A stretch of DNA of 55,252 nucleotides. It comes from a virus. Under the pieces are notes generated by a model. That model was given only the letters and a program-made list of their open reading frames with translations, did not search any database and was not told the origin of the DNA. The stretch's first letter is position 1; each line of letters starts with the position of its first letter. Positions 18,136-23,946 of this stretch are shown piece after piece. A program made the translations under genes and the position numbers. Where the stretch lies: the IMG/VR virus record IMGVR_UViG_3300037258_000366, positions 1-55,252 of that record, one strand, 5' to 3'.

Positions 18136-18208
18136 TACGTCCTATAGGATTTGAACCTATGATCCATCGGGTAAGAGCCGATTGCATTAACCACTGTGCT
18201 AAGGACGC
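18136..18208 (-). tRNA. tRNA-Lys(CTT)
   Basis: Acceptor GCGTCCT/AGGACGT (one G-U), anticodon stem ATCGG/CCGAT with loop CTCTTAC, T arm ATAGG-TTCAAAT-CCTAT. No encoded CCA. Confidence 0.93.
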
Positions 18209-18223
18209 TTGGTGGGCAGTGCC

Positions 18224-18301
18224 TTATTCCCCGATTAGATCATAAGGACCGGCAGACATGATCACATCTGTTATTCCGGCACGCCTTTCTTCAAGGGGCA
18301 C
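18224..18301 (-). CDS. Possible 25-residue peptide between tRNA genes
   Basis: A GTG-started frame encodes MPLEERRAGITDVIMSAGPY and five more residues before TAA. The codon use looks coding-like, but there is no clear ribosome site and the piece lies in a tRNA spacer, so it could be a remnant or chance. Confidence 0.25.
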   Translation of the reverse strand: MPLEERRAGITDVIMSAGPYDLIGE

Positions 18302-18308
18302 TACCACG

Positions 18309-18395
18309 CGGAAGATGAGAGATTCGAACTCCCAGAGGCTCATTACTTCCTCTACGGTTTTCAAGACCGCTACACGCACCAATGTTAGATCTTCC
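18309..18395 (-). tRNA. tRNA-Ser(TGA)
   Basis: Acceptor GGAAGAT/ATCTTCC, anticodon stem GCGGT/ACCGT with loop CTTGAAA, a long class II variable arm (AGAGG...CCTCT) and T loop TTCGAAT. Confidence 0.93.
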
Positions 18396-18456
18396 ATTTA
18401 TGCTGCATGCCCGGCCCTCAAGTGGCGCGGTTAGGAGATGGCAGCCTCATCTCTTG

Positions 18457-18543
18457 CGGAAGTTACAGGATTTGAACCTGTGAGAGTGTTACCTCTGGCA
18501 GTTTAGCAAACTGCTGCCATAAACCTGACTAGGCGAAACTTCC
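18457..18543 (-). tRNA. tRNA-Ser(GCT)
   Basis: Acceptor GGAAGTT/AACTTCC, anticodon stem GCAGT/ACTGC with loop TTGCTAA, class II variable arm, T arm ACAGG-TTCAAAT-CCTGT. Confidence 0.93.
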
Positions 18544-18604
18544 ATTAGAGAGAAATTCGTTTCTTTATCCGGACTCGACTAGGCCATTCGAGCGAATTTC
18601 TCAG

Positions 18605-18675
18605 AGCGCTATGCCAGGATTGAACTGGCGACATCAGATTGGAAGTCTGAAGTTTTACCACTAAACTAATAGCGC
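18605..18675 (-). tRNA. tRNA-Gly(TCC)
   Basis: Acceptor GCGCTAT/ATAGCGC, anticodon stem TCAGA/TCTGA with loop CTTCCAA, T arm GCCAG-TTCAATC-CTGGC. It is the first gene of the promoter-proximal group. Confidence 0.93.
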
Positions 18676-18698
18676 ATGTTTGGGTGTCACACAGAACC

Positions 18699-18727
18699 AG
18701 TCTAGCATGACACCCACATCTTGTCAA
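18699..18727 (-). promoter_or_regulatory. Promoter TTGACA-17-TAGACT
   Basis: Consensus -35 with a 17-base spacer and TAGACT -10, pointing into tRNA-Gly(TCC), tRNA-Ser(GCT), tRNA-Ser(TGA), tRNA-Lys(CTT), the secreted-protein gene and tRNA-Glu(CTC). This is a vegetative sigma-70/HrdB-like promoter. Confidence 0.85.
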
Positions 18728-18741
18728 GCCTTACTTAATGC

Positions 18742-19098
18742 TTACTTCTCTGGCGGGAAAATCCGCTTATTCAGAATCGGGAAGCCAGCATTGTCATAAC
18801 GAGAATCACCATTAGCCTGAACGGCAACTAATGACCGTGCTCTGCTCGTATGAAGCCGCAGGAACCACTGAGTACCACAGACATCTTCCCAGACTTCACC
18901 AGCCTTAGGAGCCTCCTTAATCAGGGTCACACCCACTGGGGGATTACCTTCGCCAACATAAAACAAGTGATAGAGTCCAGATTCCGTGTTCCTAATCTGA
19001 GCCCAGTTATGCGGGACTAACATCCTTGACGGATAGCCTCCCCAGCCTGGATCATCCATAACACCATCGAATTCAACATGTACTTTCTGAGTCTTCAT
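18742..19098 (-). CDS. Small beta-rich protein, member of a four-copy family
   Basis: 118 residues. It shares with 28328-28666, 32422-32781 and 52342-52692 a start KVHVEFDGV (the others have VRVTFEG, IKVSFTG and VHVEFDG), a middle 'G.VW' (AGEVWEDV) and a final hydrophobic strand. The pattern suggests a small SH3/KOW-like barrel plus a second barrel. No known name was recognised. It has a clear AGGAGGG-type ribosome site. Confidence 0.7.
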   Translation of the reverse strand: MKTQKVHVEFDGVMDDPGWGGYPSRMLVPHNWAQIRNTESGLYHLFYVGEGNPPVGVTLIKEAPKAGEVWEDVCGTQWFLRLHTSRARSLVAVQANGDSRYDNAGFPILNKRIFPPEK

Positions 19099-19107
19099 TT
19101 TCCCTCC

Positions 19108-19404
19108 TTACGGATTTGCTCCTACTTTGATTGTGAAAGGTGCGCTGCAACTGCTCTGTATCGCCCACCATCCCAGATATCTCTGGGAATTTGCAGGAGG
19201 ACCATCAGGATAGTACTTGGCAATCCACGCACCATTTTCCCACATTATGGAACTAGGAAGATCATAAGACGGGCAATGGTACGGTGAGAGCTTATCGAAT
19301 ACCTGAAAGCCTGCATGAGATGAGGCTACTGGCCCGATTCCCTCGTATGTTAATCCCGCACATATGATCAGTATTACTGCTAATGTTCCTAATAGTTTCC
19401 TCAT
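19108..19404 (-). CDS. Small secreted or membrane-anchored protein
   Basis: 98 residues. An N-terminal hydrophobic segment (LLGTLAVILIICAGLTY) could be a signal peptide or anchor. The remainder is Trp/Tyr/Pro-rich with two cysteines (CPSY and SSCS) that may pair outside the cell. The ribosome site is poor, so it may be translated by coupling to the upstream 39-residue gene, which ends 3 bases before. No family was recognised. Confidence 0.6.
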   Translation of the reverse strand: MRKLLGTLAVILIICAGLTYEGIGPVASSHAGFQVFDKLSPYHCPSYDLPSSIMWENGAWIAKYYPDGPPANSQRYLGWWAIQSSCSAPFTIKVGANP

Positions 19405-19407
19405 AGG

Positions 19408-19527
19408 CTACTTCTTTTTAGAAGGAGCAACACCAGCCAGCCCGAAAACCAGCAGAATGACACCGAGAATGGAAATAACAACCTTGGCAGCCTTGCTGCC
19501 GTGAACCTTAGTGCGTAGAGCCTTCAT
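19408..19527 (-). CDS. 39-residue membrane peptide
   Basis: ATG with AAGGAGGA upstream. Basic N-terminus (KALRTKVHGSKAAK), one TM helix (VVISILGVILLVFGLAGV) and a KKK tail. A typical phage micro-membrane protein; function unknown. Confidence 0.7.
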   Translation of the reverse strand: MKALRTKVHGSKAAKVVISILGVILLVFGLAGVAPSKKK

Positions 19528-19564
19528 TTTTCCTCCTTATTAGTGGTTAACTGTTAACCTGCAA

Positions 19565-20077
19565 TTACTGAGTGCTTCCTGTCTGGCAGGCGGTAACACT
19601 TACTGACTGTGCCAGGTCAACACCCTTGAATGTCGCACCCGTCTGAACCTTACGCGAATCCTGGTTAAACGCCTGAGCGGCAGAAATACATATTTGCTGT
19701 GATCCTGTAACTGCTGCCTGATCCTGTCCCTGCAACTGTGTCAAATTGCCTGTAGGATCTGCTGAAATCTGCGCTGGAGTGTACTCTTTCTCAAATGCCT
19801 TCAGCATGTTGATGTTTGTCTTAACAGCACCAAGATCGGTCTCATAAGTTCCGTACTCATTGTAGAACTTGTCATATTGCGCGATTCTGTTCTGTGCTGT
19901 GTTAACCTGCGACTTTTCCTGAAGCTTGCTTACCGTAGGTGACAGGGATGCATTAAGGAAGAGTCCTCCCAGATGCAGTCCAACGCCAAGAGCAACCAGA
20001 AGGATAAGACCAGCAATTGAGAAGCCGGTGATCTTTCCTCCGCGAATGCTTCCGTCCGCTCTAGTGAAATTAAACAT
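19565..20077 (-). CDS. Single-pass membrane protein with helical exterior domain
   Basis: 170 residues. A short basic N-terminus (FTRADGSIRGGKITG) precedes one TM helix (about 18-40), followed by an about 130-residue helical, Gln-rich domain with two cysteines (QQICIS, TACQ) near the end. The layout loosely recalls LemA-like proteins. It has its own consensus promoter at 20116-20144 downstream of the Ro gene, so it is controlled separately from the Ro operon. Confidence 0.65.
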   Translation of the reverse strand: MFNFTRADGSIRGGKITGFSIAGLILLVALGVGLHLGGLFLNASLSPTVSKLQEKSQVNTAQNRIAQYDKFYNEYGTYETDLGAVKTNINMLKAFEKEYTPAQISADPTGNLTQLQGQDQAAVTGSQQICISAAQAFNQDSRKVQTGATFKGVDLAQSVSVTACQTGSTQ

Positions 20078-20115
20078 TTATTACCTCCGATGTGGCCGTG
20101 TCTCTGATACCGTCA

Positions 20116-20144
20116 AGGCTACCAGAGACACGGGCCGTTGTCAA
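20116..20144 (-). promoter_or_regulatory. Promoter TTGACA-17-TAGCCT
   Basis: Located between the end of the Ro gene and 19565-20077, with perfect -35 and 17-base spacing. It serves 19565-20077 and the small genes down to 18742. Confidence 0.8.
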
Positions 20145-20160
20145 GGGTCAATCTTCCCCG

Positions 20161-21750
20161 CTAGTCTTCCCAGGGCCAGCGAGCCTCTCTGCCGCGCTCT
20201 ATCAGCGGAATCATGCTGAATGTCGCATCGGACAAACCGCCCAGTTCATGCCTTGTCCCGACACCCGAAGGCATCATCGACTTGGAATAACCGCCAAGAT
20301 TGAATCCGTATAGATAAGTGTTCTTAGGAACAACATTATCTACTGATCCATGCCAGTCAAAGAAAGCCTGGCCATCTGTGAAAATAACTACCCTCTTTGC
20401 ATCCGCTCCAAGAGTACGACGCACTGAAGCTACTGTCTGAGTACCGTAGCCAACTTCACCATTTCTGCTGTAGAAGTGTGCTACTGCCTTAAGGACAGAA
20501 GAACCAGTTGGTATTACATACTCAAATACACCGTCAGCGTACCCGAACAATCTCACTCTTCCCTGATTCTTCCTGGCAAGAGCTACACCGAACAATCCGG
20601 CAGCCTCATGACAAGCCAGTTTGCTCTTGTCAGAAACGCGAGACTGCATGGAACCAGAAGTATCCACATAAATATAGGTTATTCCTGGCAACTCTGGGAT
20701 ATTCTGGGTTGAGTAATCAAGCGCCTTCTCCAGAGCCTTGCCGTAGTTAAGGCTGTTCAGTTCCTTGTAGGCAGAAACAAACCTGAAAGGGAACTGTCTT
20801 GACTTAGCCACGATCTCCGGGTTGGACAGCTTCTCGCAAACAGCCTCAACTGAAGCGTCAGAAATTCCCGCCTCATCGAAGTTACGAAGGTTTCTCAGAG
20901 TAGCCATATACCCCATTGAAGGTATCATAGCTTCCCATAGATCATCCTTAGGAACTCTTGATCCTGCCAGGGAAAGAGCATCTTCCCATGTCATTCCTGC
21001 TGCCTTCAGGTTCTCTGCGTCCAGAAGAGCCTCAGGATGATTTACTGCCTTCAGGCGAAGACCTTCATTAGCAGAAATCATAGGAAGCTGATGTCCAGAG
21101 CCTTCCCAGACATTATTGAATCTCCTGGCCTGAGAGAAACTGTAAACAGCAGCCTGATTCTCACCAACTGGTGATGCATGTACCATGTTCAGTACATCAG
21201 CGAATCTCCAGCCATGAGAAGCTGTGTCATACTTCAGCAGCGAATACTCGTTGTAGAGTCTTGCACATGCATCAGAAAGACCGCGCTTAACAGGCATTGG
21301 AAGAGGCTTGCCATACTTGGAAACCCAGTAAGCAAGAAACTCTCCTGGCTCATCCGCTCTCTGGCATACAGCCCTGATAAACTTCCTGTTCCATCCTTCG
21401 GTGCCCTGCATATTATCAGTCAGTCTTGCACGTACGGCAATTGCTGCTCCTGTGATAGAAGCAGTACGTATGTTTCCTGTACCACGCAGCCAGTTAAGGA
21501 ACCCAAGCATCCACTTAGGATCTTCTCTTGCTACAGCAGTAATCAGCTTCTCCCAGCGCACTTCTCTCTGGCTTGCTGACTCGTAGAAAGTCTGCTCACC
21601 GAAGAAATAGTTCACGCCCAGAAGGAATAGCTCGGACTTAGTCTCGCGGTCAAAAGCAATGCCACCCTCACAAGTGACTGAGCTTCCTGCTATTGACTTA
21701 ACTGGCGAGCGTCCTGCTGGTACTGTCCCTGGAGTGTTTAGCTTAGACAT
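20161..21750 (-). CDS. rsr: Ro60-like TROVE-domain RNA-binding protein
   Basis: 529 residues from the ATG at 21750 (AAGGAG 11 bases upstream; a GTG 9 bases earlier is too close to it). Residues about 20-350 form the TROVE HEAT-repeat ring (for example WEKLITAVAREDPKWMLGFL, then NWLRGTGNIRTASITGAAIA). A vWA domain follows with a complete MIDAS motif DTSGS at 363-367 and a later TDGQAFFD. Ro60 orthologs bind Y RNA on the outer ring and the 3' ends of misfolded RNA in the central hole; in bacteria they can tether PNPase and assist rRNA maturation and stress survival. The upstream leader carries a series of Y-like RNAs (see 21779-22713), strongly supporting this function. The gene lies at the end of the transcript starting at 22.9 kb. 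Confidence 0.93.
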   Translation of the reverse strand: MSKLNTPGTVPAGRSPVKSIAGSSVTCEGGIAFDRETKSELFLLGVNYFFGEQTFYESASQREVRWEKLITAVAREDPKWMLGFLNWLRGTGNIRTASITGAAIAVRARLTDNMQGTEGWNRKFIRAVCQRADEPGEFLAYWVSKYGKPLPMPVKRGLSDACARLYNEYSLLKYDTASHGWRFADVLNMVHASPVGENQAAVYSFSQARRFNNVWEGSGHQLPMISANEGLRLKAVNHPEALLDAENLKAAGMTWEDALSLAGSRVPKDDLWEAMIPSMGYMATLRNLRNFDEAGISDASVEAVCEKLSNPEIVAKSRQFPFRFVSAYKELNSLNYGKALEKALDYSTQNIPELPGITYIYVDTSGSMQSRVSDKSKLACHEAAGLFGVALARKNQGRVRLFGYADGVFEYVIPTGSSVLKAVAHFYSRNGEVGYGTQTVASVRRTLGADAKRVVIFTDGQAFFDWHGSVDNVVPKNTYLYGFNLGGYSKSMMPSGVGTRHELGGLSDATFSMIPLIERGREARWPWED

Positions 21751-21778
21751 ATTATTCACATCTCCTTACATAGAAAAA

Positions 21779-21870
21779 CCGCCTGAGGATAAGTCGTAAG
21801 TCAGTGTTTTTATCTGAACTGTTATTTAATATAACTATTAGAAGTAACTGACTAACCTCGCATCAGGCGG
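21779..21870 (-). ncRNA. Y-RNA-like element E0 in the Ro leader
   Basis: 92 nt. Ends CCGCCTGA and TCAGGCGG pair perfectly and the 3' end is followed by TTTTT. It carries the family 5' signature GTCAGTTACTTC and 3' signature CTTATCCTC just inside the stem. No tRNA-like arms are evident; the middle is AU-rich (TAATAGTTATATTAAATAAC). It ends 29 bases before the Ro start codon, so it may work as a terminator or as an autoregulatory Ro-binding leader. Confidence 0.65.
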
Positions 21871-21882
21871 CGGTTAAAAATC

Positions 21883-21975
21883 ACCAGAGAACGAGGTGAG
21901 GACGGTTGGGGCCTTCTCGGACCCCTGATTGTGTTTCTTGGCGAGAAGAAGTATCCGTCACTCTTCACAACTGGT
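21883..21975 (-). ncRNA. Y-RNA-like element E1 with a possible pseudoknot
   Basis: 93 nt. Ends ACCAG/CTGGT pair (extended by AAAA/TTTT outside). 5' signature TGTGAAGAGTGACGGATACTTC (shared, split here as TGTGAAGAG and CGGATACTTC); 3' signature CGTTCTCTGG. Inside, TTCTCG pairs with CGAGAA while GGGG in its loop can pair with downstream CCCC, an H-type pseudoknot. No T or D arm is seen. Confidence 0.6.
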
Positions 21976-21994
21976 TTTAAGTATTAAGTTTTAC

Positions 21995-22134
21995 GATGCT
22001 AGAGAATAATTCGGAAGCAGAAATTTTAGCGCTCTGCCGTTGAGCTACATCCCGAAGAAGCCGGGATGATAGGAGTCGAACCTATAACCTCTCGTTCCAT
22101 AGACGAAGTAACTGATTCCTGCACATCTAGCATC
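21995..22134 (-). ncRNA. Y-RNA-like element E2 with full circularly permuted tRNA module
   Basis: 140 nt. The 9-base ends GATGCTAGA/TCTAGCATC pair perfectly; 5' signature TGTGCAGGAATCAGTTACTTC (shared part TGTGCAG and CAGTTACTTC), 3' signature CCGAATTATTCTC. Between them, in order: an anticodon arm TTCGT-CTATGGA-ACGAG, variable AGGTT, T arm ATAGG-TTCGACT-CCTAT, acceptor 3' strand CATCCCG, loop GCTTCTT, acceptor 5' strand CGGGATG, TA, and D arm GCTC-AACGGCA-GAGC. That is a tRNA opened at position 26 and closed at the acceptor. YrlA-type bacterial Y RNAs are known to mimic tRNA in this manner. Confidence 0.82.
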
Positions 22135-22145
22135 TTAAGTTTTTA

Positions 22146-22222
22146 AGGGCGCACTAAACCTTAGTGCTATACCGTCCGTTCCCAGGCAGCTATCAGGACT
22201 TGAACCTGAAATCTCCCTCGCT
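22146..22222 (-). ncRNA. Additional permuted tRNA-like module (unresolved)
   Basis: A good T arm (TCAGG-TTCAAGT-CCTGA) is followed by TAGCTGCC, a 7-base loop, GGACGGTA, TA and a D-arm-like hairpin GCAC-TAAGGTTTA-GTGC. The two 8-mers pair only with two single-base bulges. The order T arm, acceptor, D arm again is permuted. No conventional tRNA can be drawn. The Y 5' signature is missing, so it may be part of E3 or a degraded copy. Confidence 0.45.
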
Positions 22223-22225
22223 TGT

Positions 22226-22360
22226 GTACCAGAGAATCGTTTTGATCGCGGAGTTTGTATTCATAACCTCCGGGTTTTGAGCCCGGCGCTCTATTGTTGA
22301 GCTATAATCACTATTTTTGGTGTAATTAATGAAGTAACCGTGATCATTCACATCTAGTAC
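22226..22360 (-). ncRNA. Y-RNA-like element E3 with tRNA-like arms
   Basis: 135 nt. Ends GTACTAGA/TCTGGTAC pair with one G-U; 5' signature TGTGAATGATCACGGTTACTTC (shared part CGGTTACTTC), 3' signature CGATTCTC. Inside, TAATTAC pairs with GTGATTA across a loop that begins ACCA; then come TA, a D arm GCTC-AACAATA-GAGC, and an anticodon-type arm CCGGG-CTCAAAA-CCCGG (anticodon CAA). A canonical T arm is not visible. It cannot be folded as a linear tRNA because the 3' acceptor strand is upstream of the 5' one. Confidence 0.65.
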
Positions 22361-22363
22361 TAG

Positions 22364-22434
22364 AGGCACTTACTGGATTTGAACCAGCGTAAACGGTTTT
22401 GCAGACCGTCACCTTGCCACTCGGTCAAAGCGCC
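22364..22434 (-). tRNA. tRNA-Cys(GCA)
   Basis: Acceptor GGCGCTT/AAGTGCC, anticodon stem ACGGT/ACCGT with loop CTGCAAA, T arm CTGG-TTCAAAT-CCAG. It sits between Y-like elements E3 and E4, only 3 and 6 bases from them. Confidence 0.93.
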
Positions 22435-22440
22435 ATATTT

Positions 22441-22547
22441 GTACTTGAGAATAAGATGAACTCCGGAATAGTGTGCCTTTACAGCATCTATTTCTAGATG
22501 CCTTGGAATCGAACCAAGAAGTAACCGTTGTTCTTCACATCAAGTAC
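22441..22547 (-). ncRNA. Y-RNA-like element E4 with GAAA-capped acceptor
   Basis: 107 nt. Ends GTACTTGA/TCAAGTAC pair perfectly; 5' signature TGTGAAGAACAACGGTTACTTC (shared part CGGTTACTTC), 3' signature CTTATTCTC. The core is a minimal tRNA mimic in permuted order: T arm CTTGG-TTCGATT-CCAAG, then GCATCTA-GAAA-TAGATGC, a 7-bp acceptor stem closed by a GNRA tetraloop, then a short D-like arm TGT-AAAGGC-ACA. No anticodon arm. This is exactly the design expected for a YrlA-like Y RNA. Confidence 0.85.
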
Positions 22548-22550
22548 TAG

Positions 22551-22627
22551 TAGCGGTGGCCGGATTTGAACCGAGCGATCTCTTGCTTATGAGACAAGCG
22601 AGGACAACCGAACTCCTCTACACCGCA
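22551..22627 (-). tRNA. tRNA-fMet(CAT), initiator
   Basis: Acceptor TGCGGTG/CACCGCT leaves T1-T72 unpaired, the hallmark of an initiator. D arm GAGG/CCTC, anticodon stem CTTGT/GCAAG with loop CTCATAA, T arm CTCGG-TTCAAAT-CCGGC. The three G-C pairs usual in initiator anticodon stems are absent. No elongator tRNA-Met was found. Confidence 0.85.
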
Positions 22628-22637
22628 CCGAAAGGAT

Positions 22638-22713
22638 AGAGAGCTAGAGAATAATTCGGGAACGGTGTCTATTCGCTGTAAGAAGTATCCGTACCCTGCA
22701 CAACTAGCACTCT
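22638..22713 (-). ncRNA. Short Y-RNA-like element E5
   Basis: 76 nt. Ends AGAGTGCTAG/CTAGCTCTCT pair over 10 positions with one T-T mismatch; 5' signature TGTGCAGGGTACGGATACTTC (shared part CGGATACTTC), 3' signature CCGAATTATTCTC, identical to E2. The loop (about 25 nt) has no tRNA-like arms, so this is the minimal form of the family. It is the first of the series to be transcribed. Confidence 0.7.
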
Positions 22714-22747
22714 TTTTAAGGAGGAAAAATGATGCGCTTCCCTGATG

Positions 22748-22822
22748 TACCGCCTGCGGGAATCGAACCCGCGACAACCAGATTGAAAGTCTGGGCACCA
22801 ATACCATCATAGTAAAGGCGGC
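22748..22822 (-). tRNA. tRNA-Glu(TTC)
   Basis: Acceptor GCCGCCT/AGGCGGT, anticodon stem CCAGA/TCTGG with loop CTTTCAA, T arm GCGGG-TTCGATT-CCCGC. It opens the Ro/Y-RNA transcript. Confidence 0.92.
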
Positions 22823-22825
22823 ATG

Positions 22826-22879
22826 TTGCCGATGAGATTGGAGCAGACTGTGCATGCATATCGATTCCCTCACCGGCAA
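22826..22879 (-). ncRNA. 5' leader hairpin of the Ro/Y-RNA/tRNA operon
   Basis: TTGCCGGTGAG at 22879 pairs with CTCATCGGCAA at 22826 over 11 positions (one G-U). The 5' strand begins about 6 bases after the -10 box, so the transcript should start with this stem. Confidence 0.55.
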
Positions 22880-22884
22880 GTACT

Positions 22885-22913
22885 ACTGTACCACAAGGCC
22901 GACTCTGTGTCAA
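22885..22913 (-). promoter_or_regulatory. Promoter TTGACA-17-TACAGT for the Ro/Y-RNA operon
   Basis: Perfect -35, 17-base spacer, TACAGT -10. It drives leader stem, tRNA-Glu, E5, tRNA-fMet, E4, tRNA-Cys, E3, E2, E1, E0 and the Ro gene; no other promoter is visible in between. Confidence 0.88.
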
Positions 22914-22935
22914 GCCCTTTCTGAAATTTCTTTTT

Positions 22936-23946
22936 CTAGCCCAGAACCAGAAGACGTGTGCCTTTTATAAGCTTGCGGTTAATACTAGTTGACTGCACGA
23001 AAATAGTGTAGTCTCTGTAGTCTTCTGGCTTAACATCAACCTTCTCATCAGGGAGACCGAGCAACTGCCTGGCATTTCCTGTGTATACTGTCCCAGTTGA
23101 GTTAACCATGATGGCTAGCTGCTTCTGCGGCTGAATTGTTTCCTTCTTCATTAGCTGATAATAGCCAGTTCCTACCTTGTAAGGCATTCCTAGCCTGTCT
23201 GTGAAGAAATCATCAATCCTTCCGTCTGCCATAACGTTCTGAAGCGAGTAAAGATAATTCGGCAGGGGTGTAAGACTGCCTATAATCTCTGAAACAGACA
23301 CTTTGCTGAGCTTGAACAGGCTTCTGGTGCCTCTTATACCCTTAGTTCTGTTGACCATGAAGGTTTCAGAGGTTCTTCTGATGGTTTCTCCTACTTCAGC
23401 GAGACCATCAGTAGCAGAAGTGTTCCATACTGCTATGTTTTCTGCGGGAAAACCGAACTTTTTGGCCTCATGAACCCCAATTTGGTCAGGAACAAAGCCT
23501 GCAAGGGTCCAGTGATCAGGCAAACCCGCAATTTCAGCCGCTAGCTTGCCTGGTTTGGCCCTGCTATCGTTTTCTTTGCCGTCCGTGAGCACATAAACGA
23601 GAAAGGAATGCTCCCCATACTTCTCTGGAGTCATCTTCAGGTCCGAAATAGCCAGTAAGGTAGCGTCTATGAGCGCTGTAGTGCCGTATGCTTTGTACAA
23701 TCCGGCAATGCTTGGCATTCTCAGAACGTCTTTGTCGTAAATCAGGCACTGGATATTGTCCGGGTAGTCAAATGTGTATACTGTTATCCGTGTTTCCTGA
23801 TCTAGCTCCTTAGATCTCTGTGCTAAGTACTTAATCTGATTGTCCGCCACCTTTACAACGTCATCGGTGCGGTAATACATGCTTCCTGAGCCGTCAAGAA
23901 CTAATACAATGTGATTAATGTAGTTCGGGATTGCCGTGCTTGTCAT
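22936..23946 (-). CDS. vWA-domain protein
   Basis: 336 residues. A von Willebrand A domain occupies about residues 10-200: LVLDGSGSM (MIDAS DxSxS at about 17-21), GTTALIDATL (the Thr of MIDAS motif 2) and YVLTDGKEND (motif 3 Asp). The C-terminal 130 residues are unassigned, with a possible second fold. vWA proteins bind divalent metal and partner proteins. It lies just upstream of the Ro operon promoter, giving two vWA proteins side by side, though transcribed separately. It overlaps the next small membrane gene by 4 bases, suggesting a membrane-linked complex. Function unknown. Confidence 0.85.
   Translation of the reverse strand: MTSTAIPNYINHIVLVLDGSGSMYYRTDDVVKVADNQIKYLAQRSKELDQETRITVYTFDYPDNIQCLIYDKDVLRMPSIAGLYKAYGTTALIDATLLAISDLKMTPEKYGEHSFLVYVLTDGKENDSRAKPGKLAAEIAGLPDHWTLAGFVPDQIGVHEAKKFGFPAENIAVWNTSATDGLAEVGETIRRTSETFMVNRTKGIRGTRSLFKLSKVSVSEIIGSLTPLPNYLYSLQNVMADGRIDDFFTDRLGMPYKVGTGYYQLMKKETIQPQKQLAIMVNSTGTVYTGNARQLLGLPDEKVDVKPEDYRDYTIFVQSTSINRKLIKGTRLLVLG

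Noticed and set aside
21779-22547. CRISPR array, because similar about 30-base blocks recur
   Set aside because: Copies are diverged, spacing is irregular (about 95-220 bases), and the blocks are ends of paired RNA elements; no cas genes.
22723-22860. Plus-strand AAGGAGG followed by ATGATGCGC, an apparent gene start
   Set aside because: The frame runs through tRNA-Glu(TTC) and its leader stem on the opposite strand; the protein is a shadow of RNA genes.
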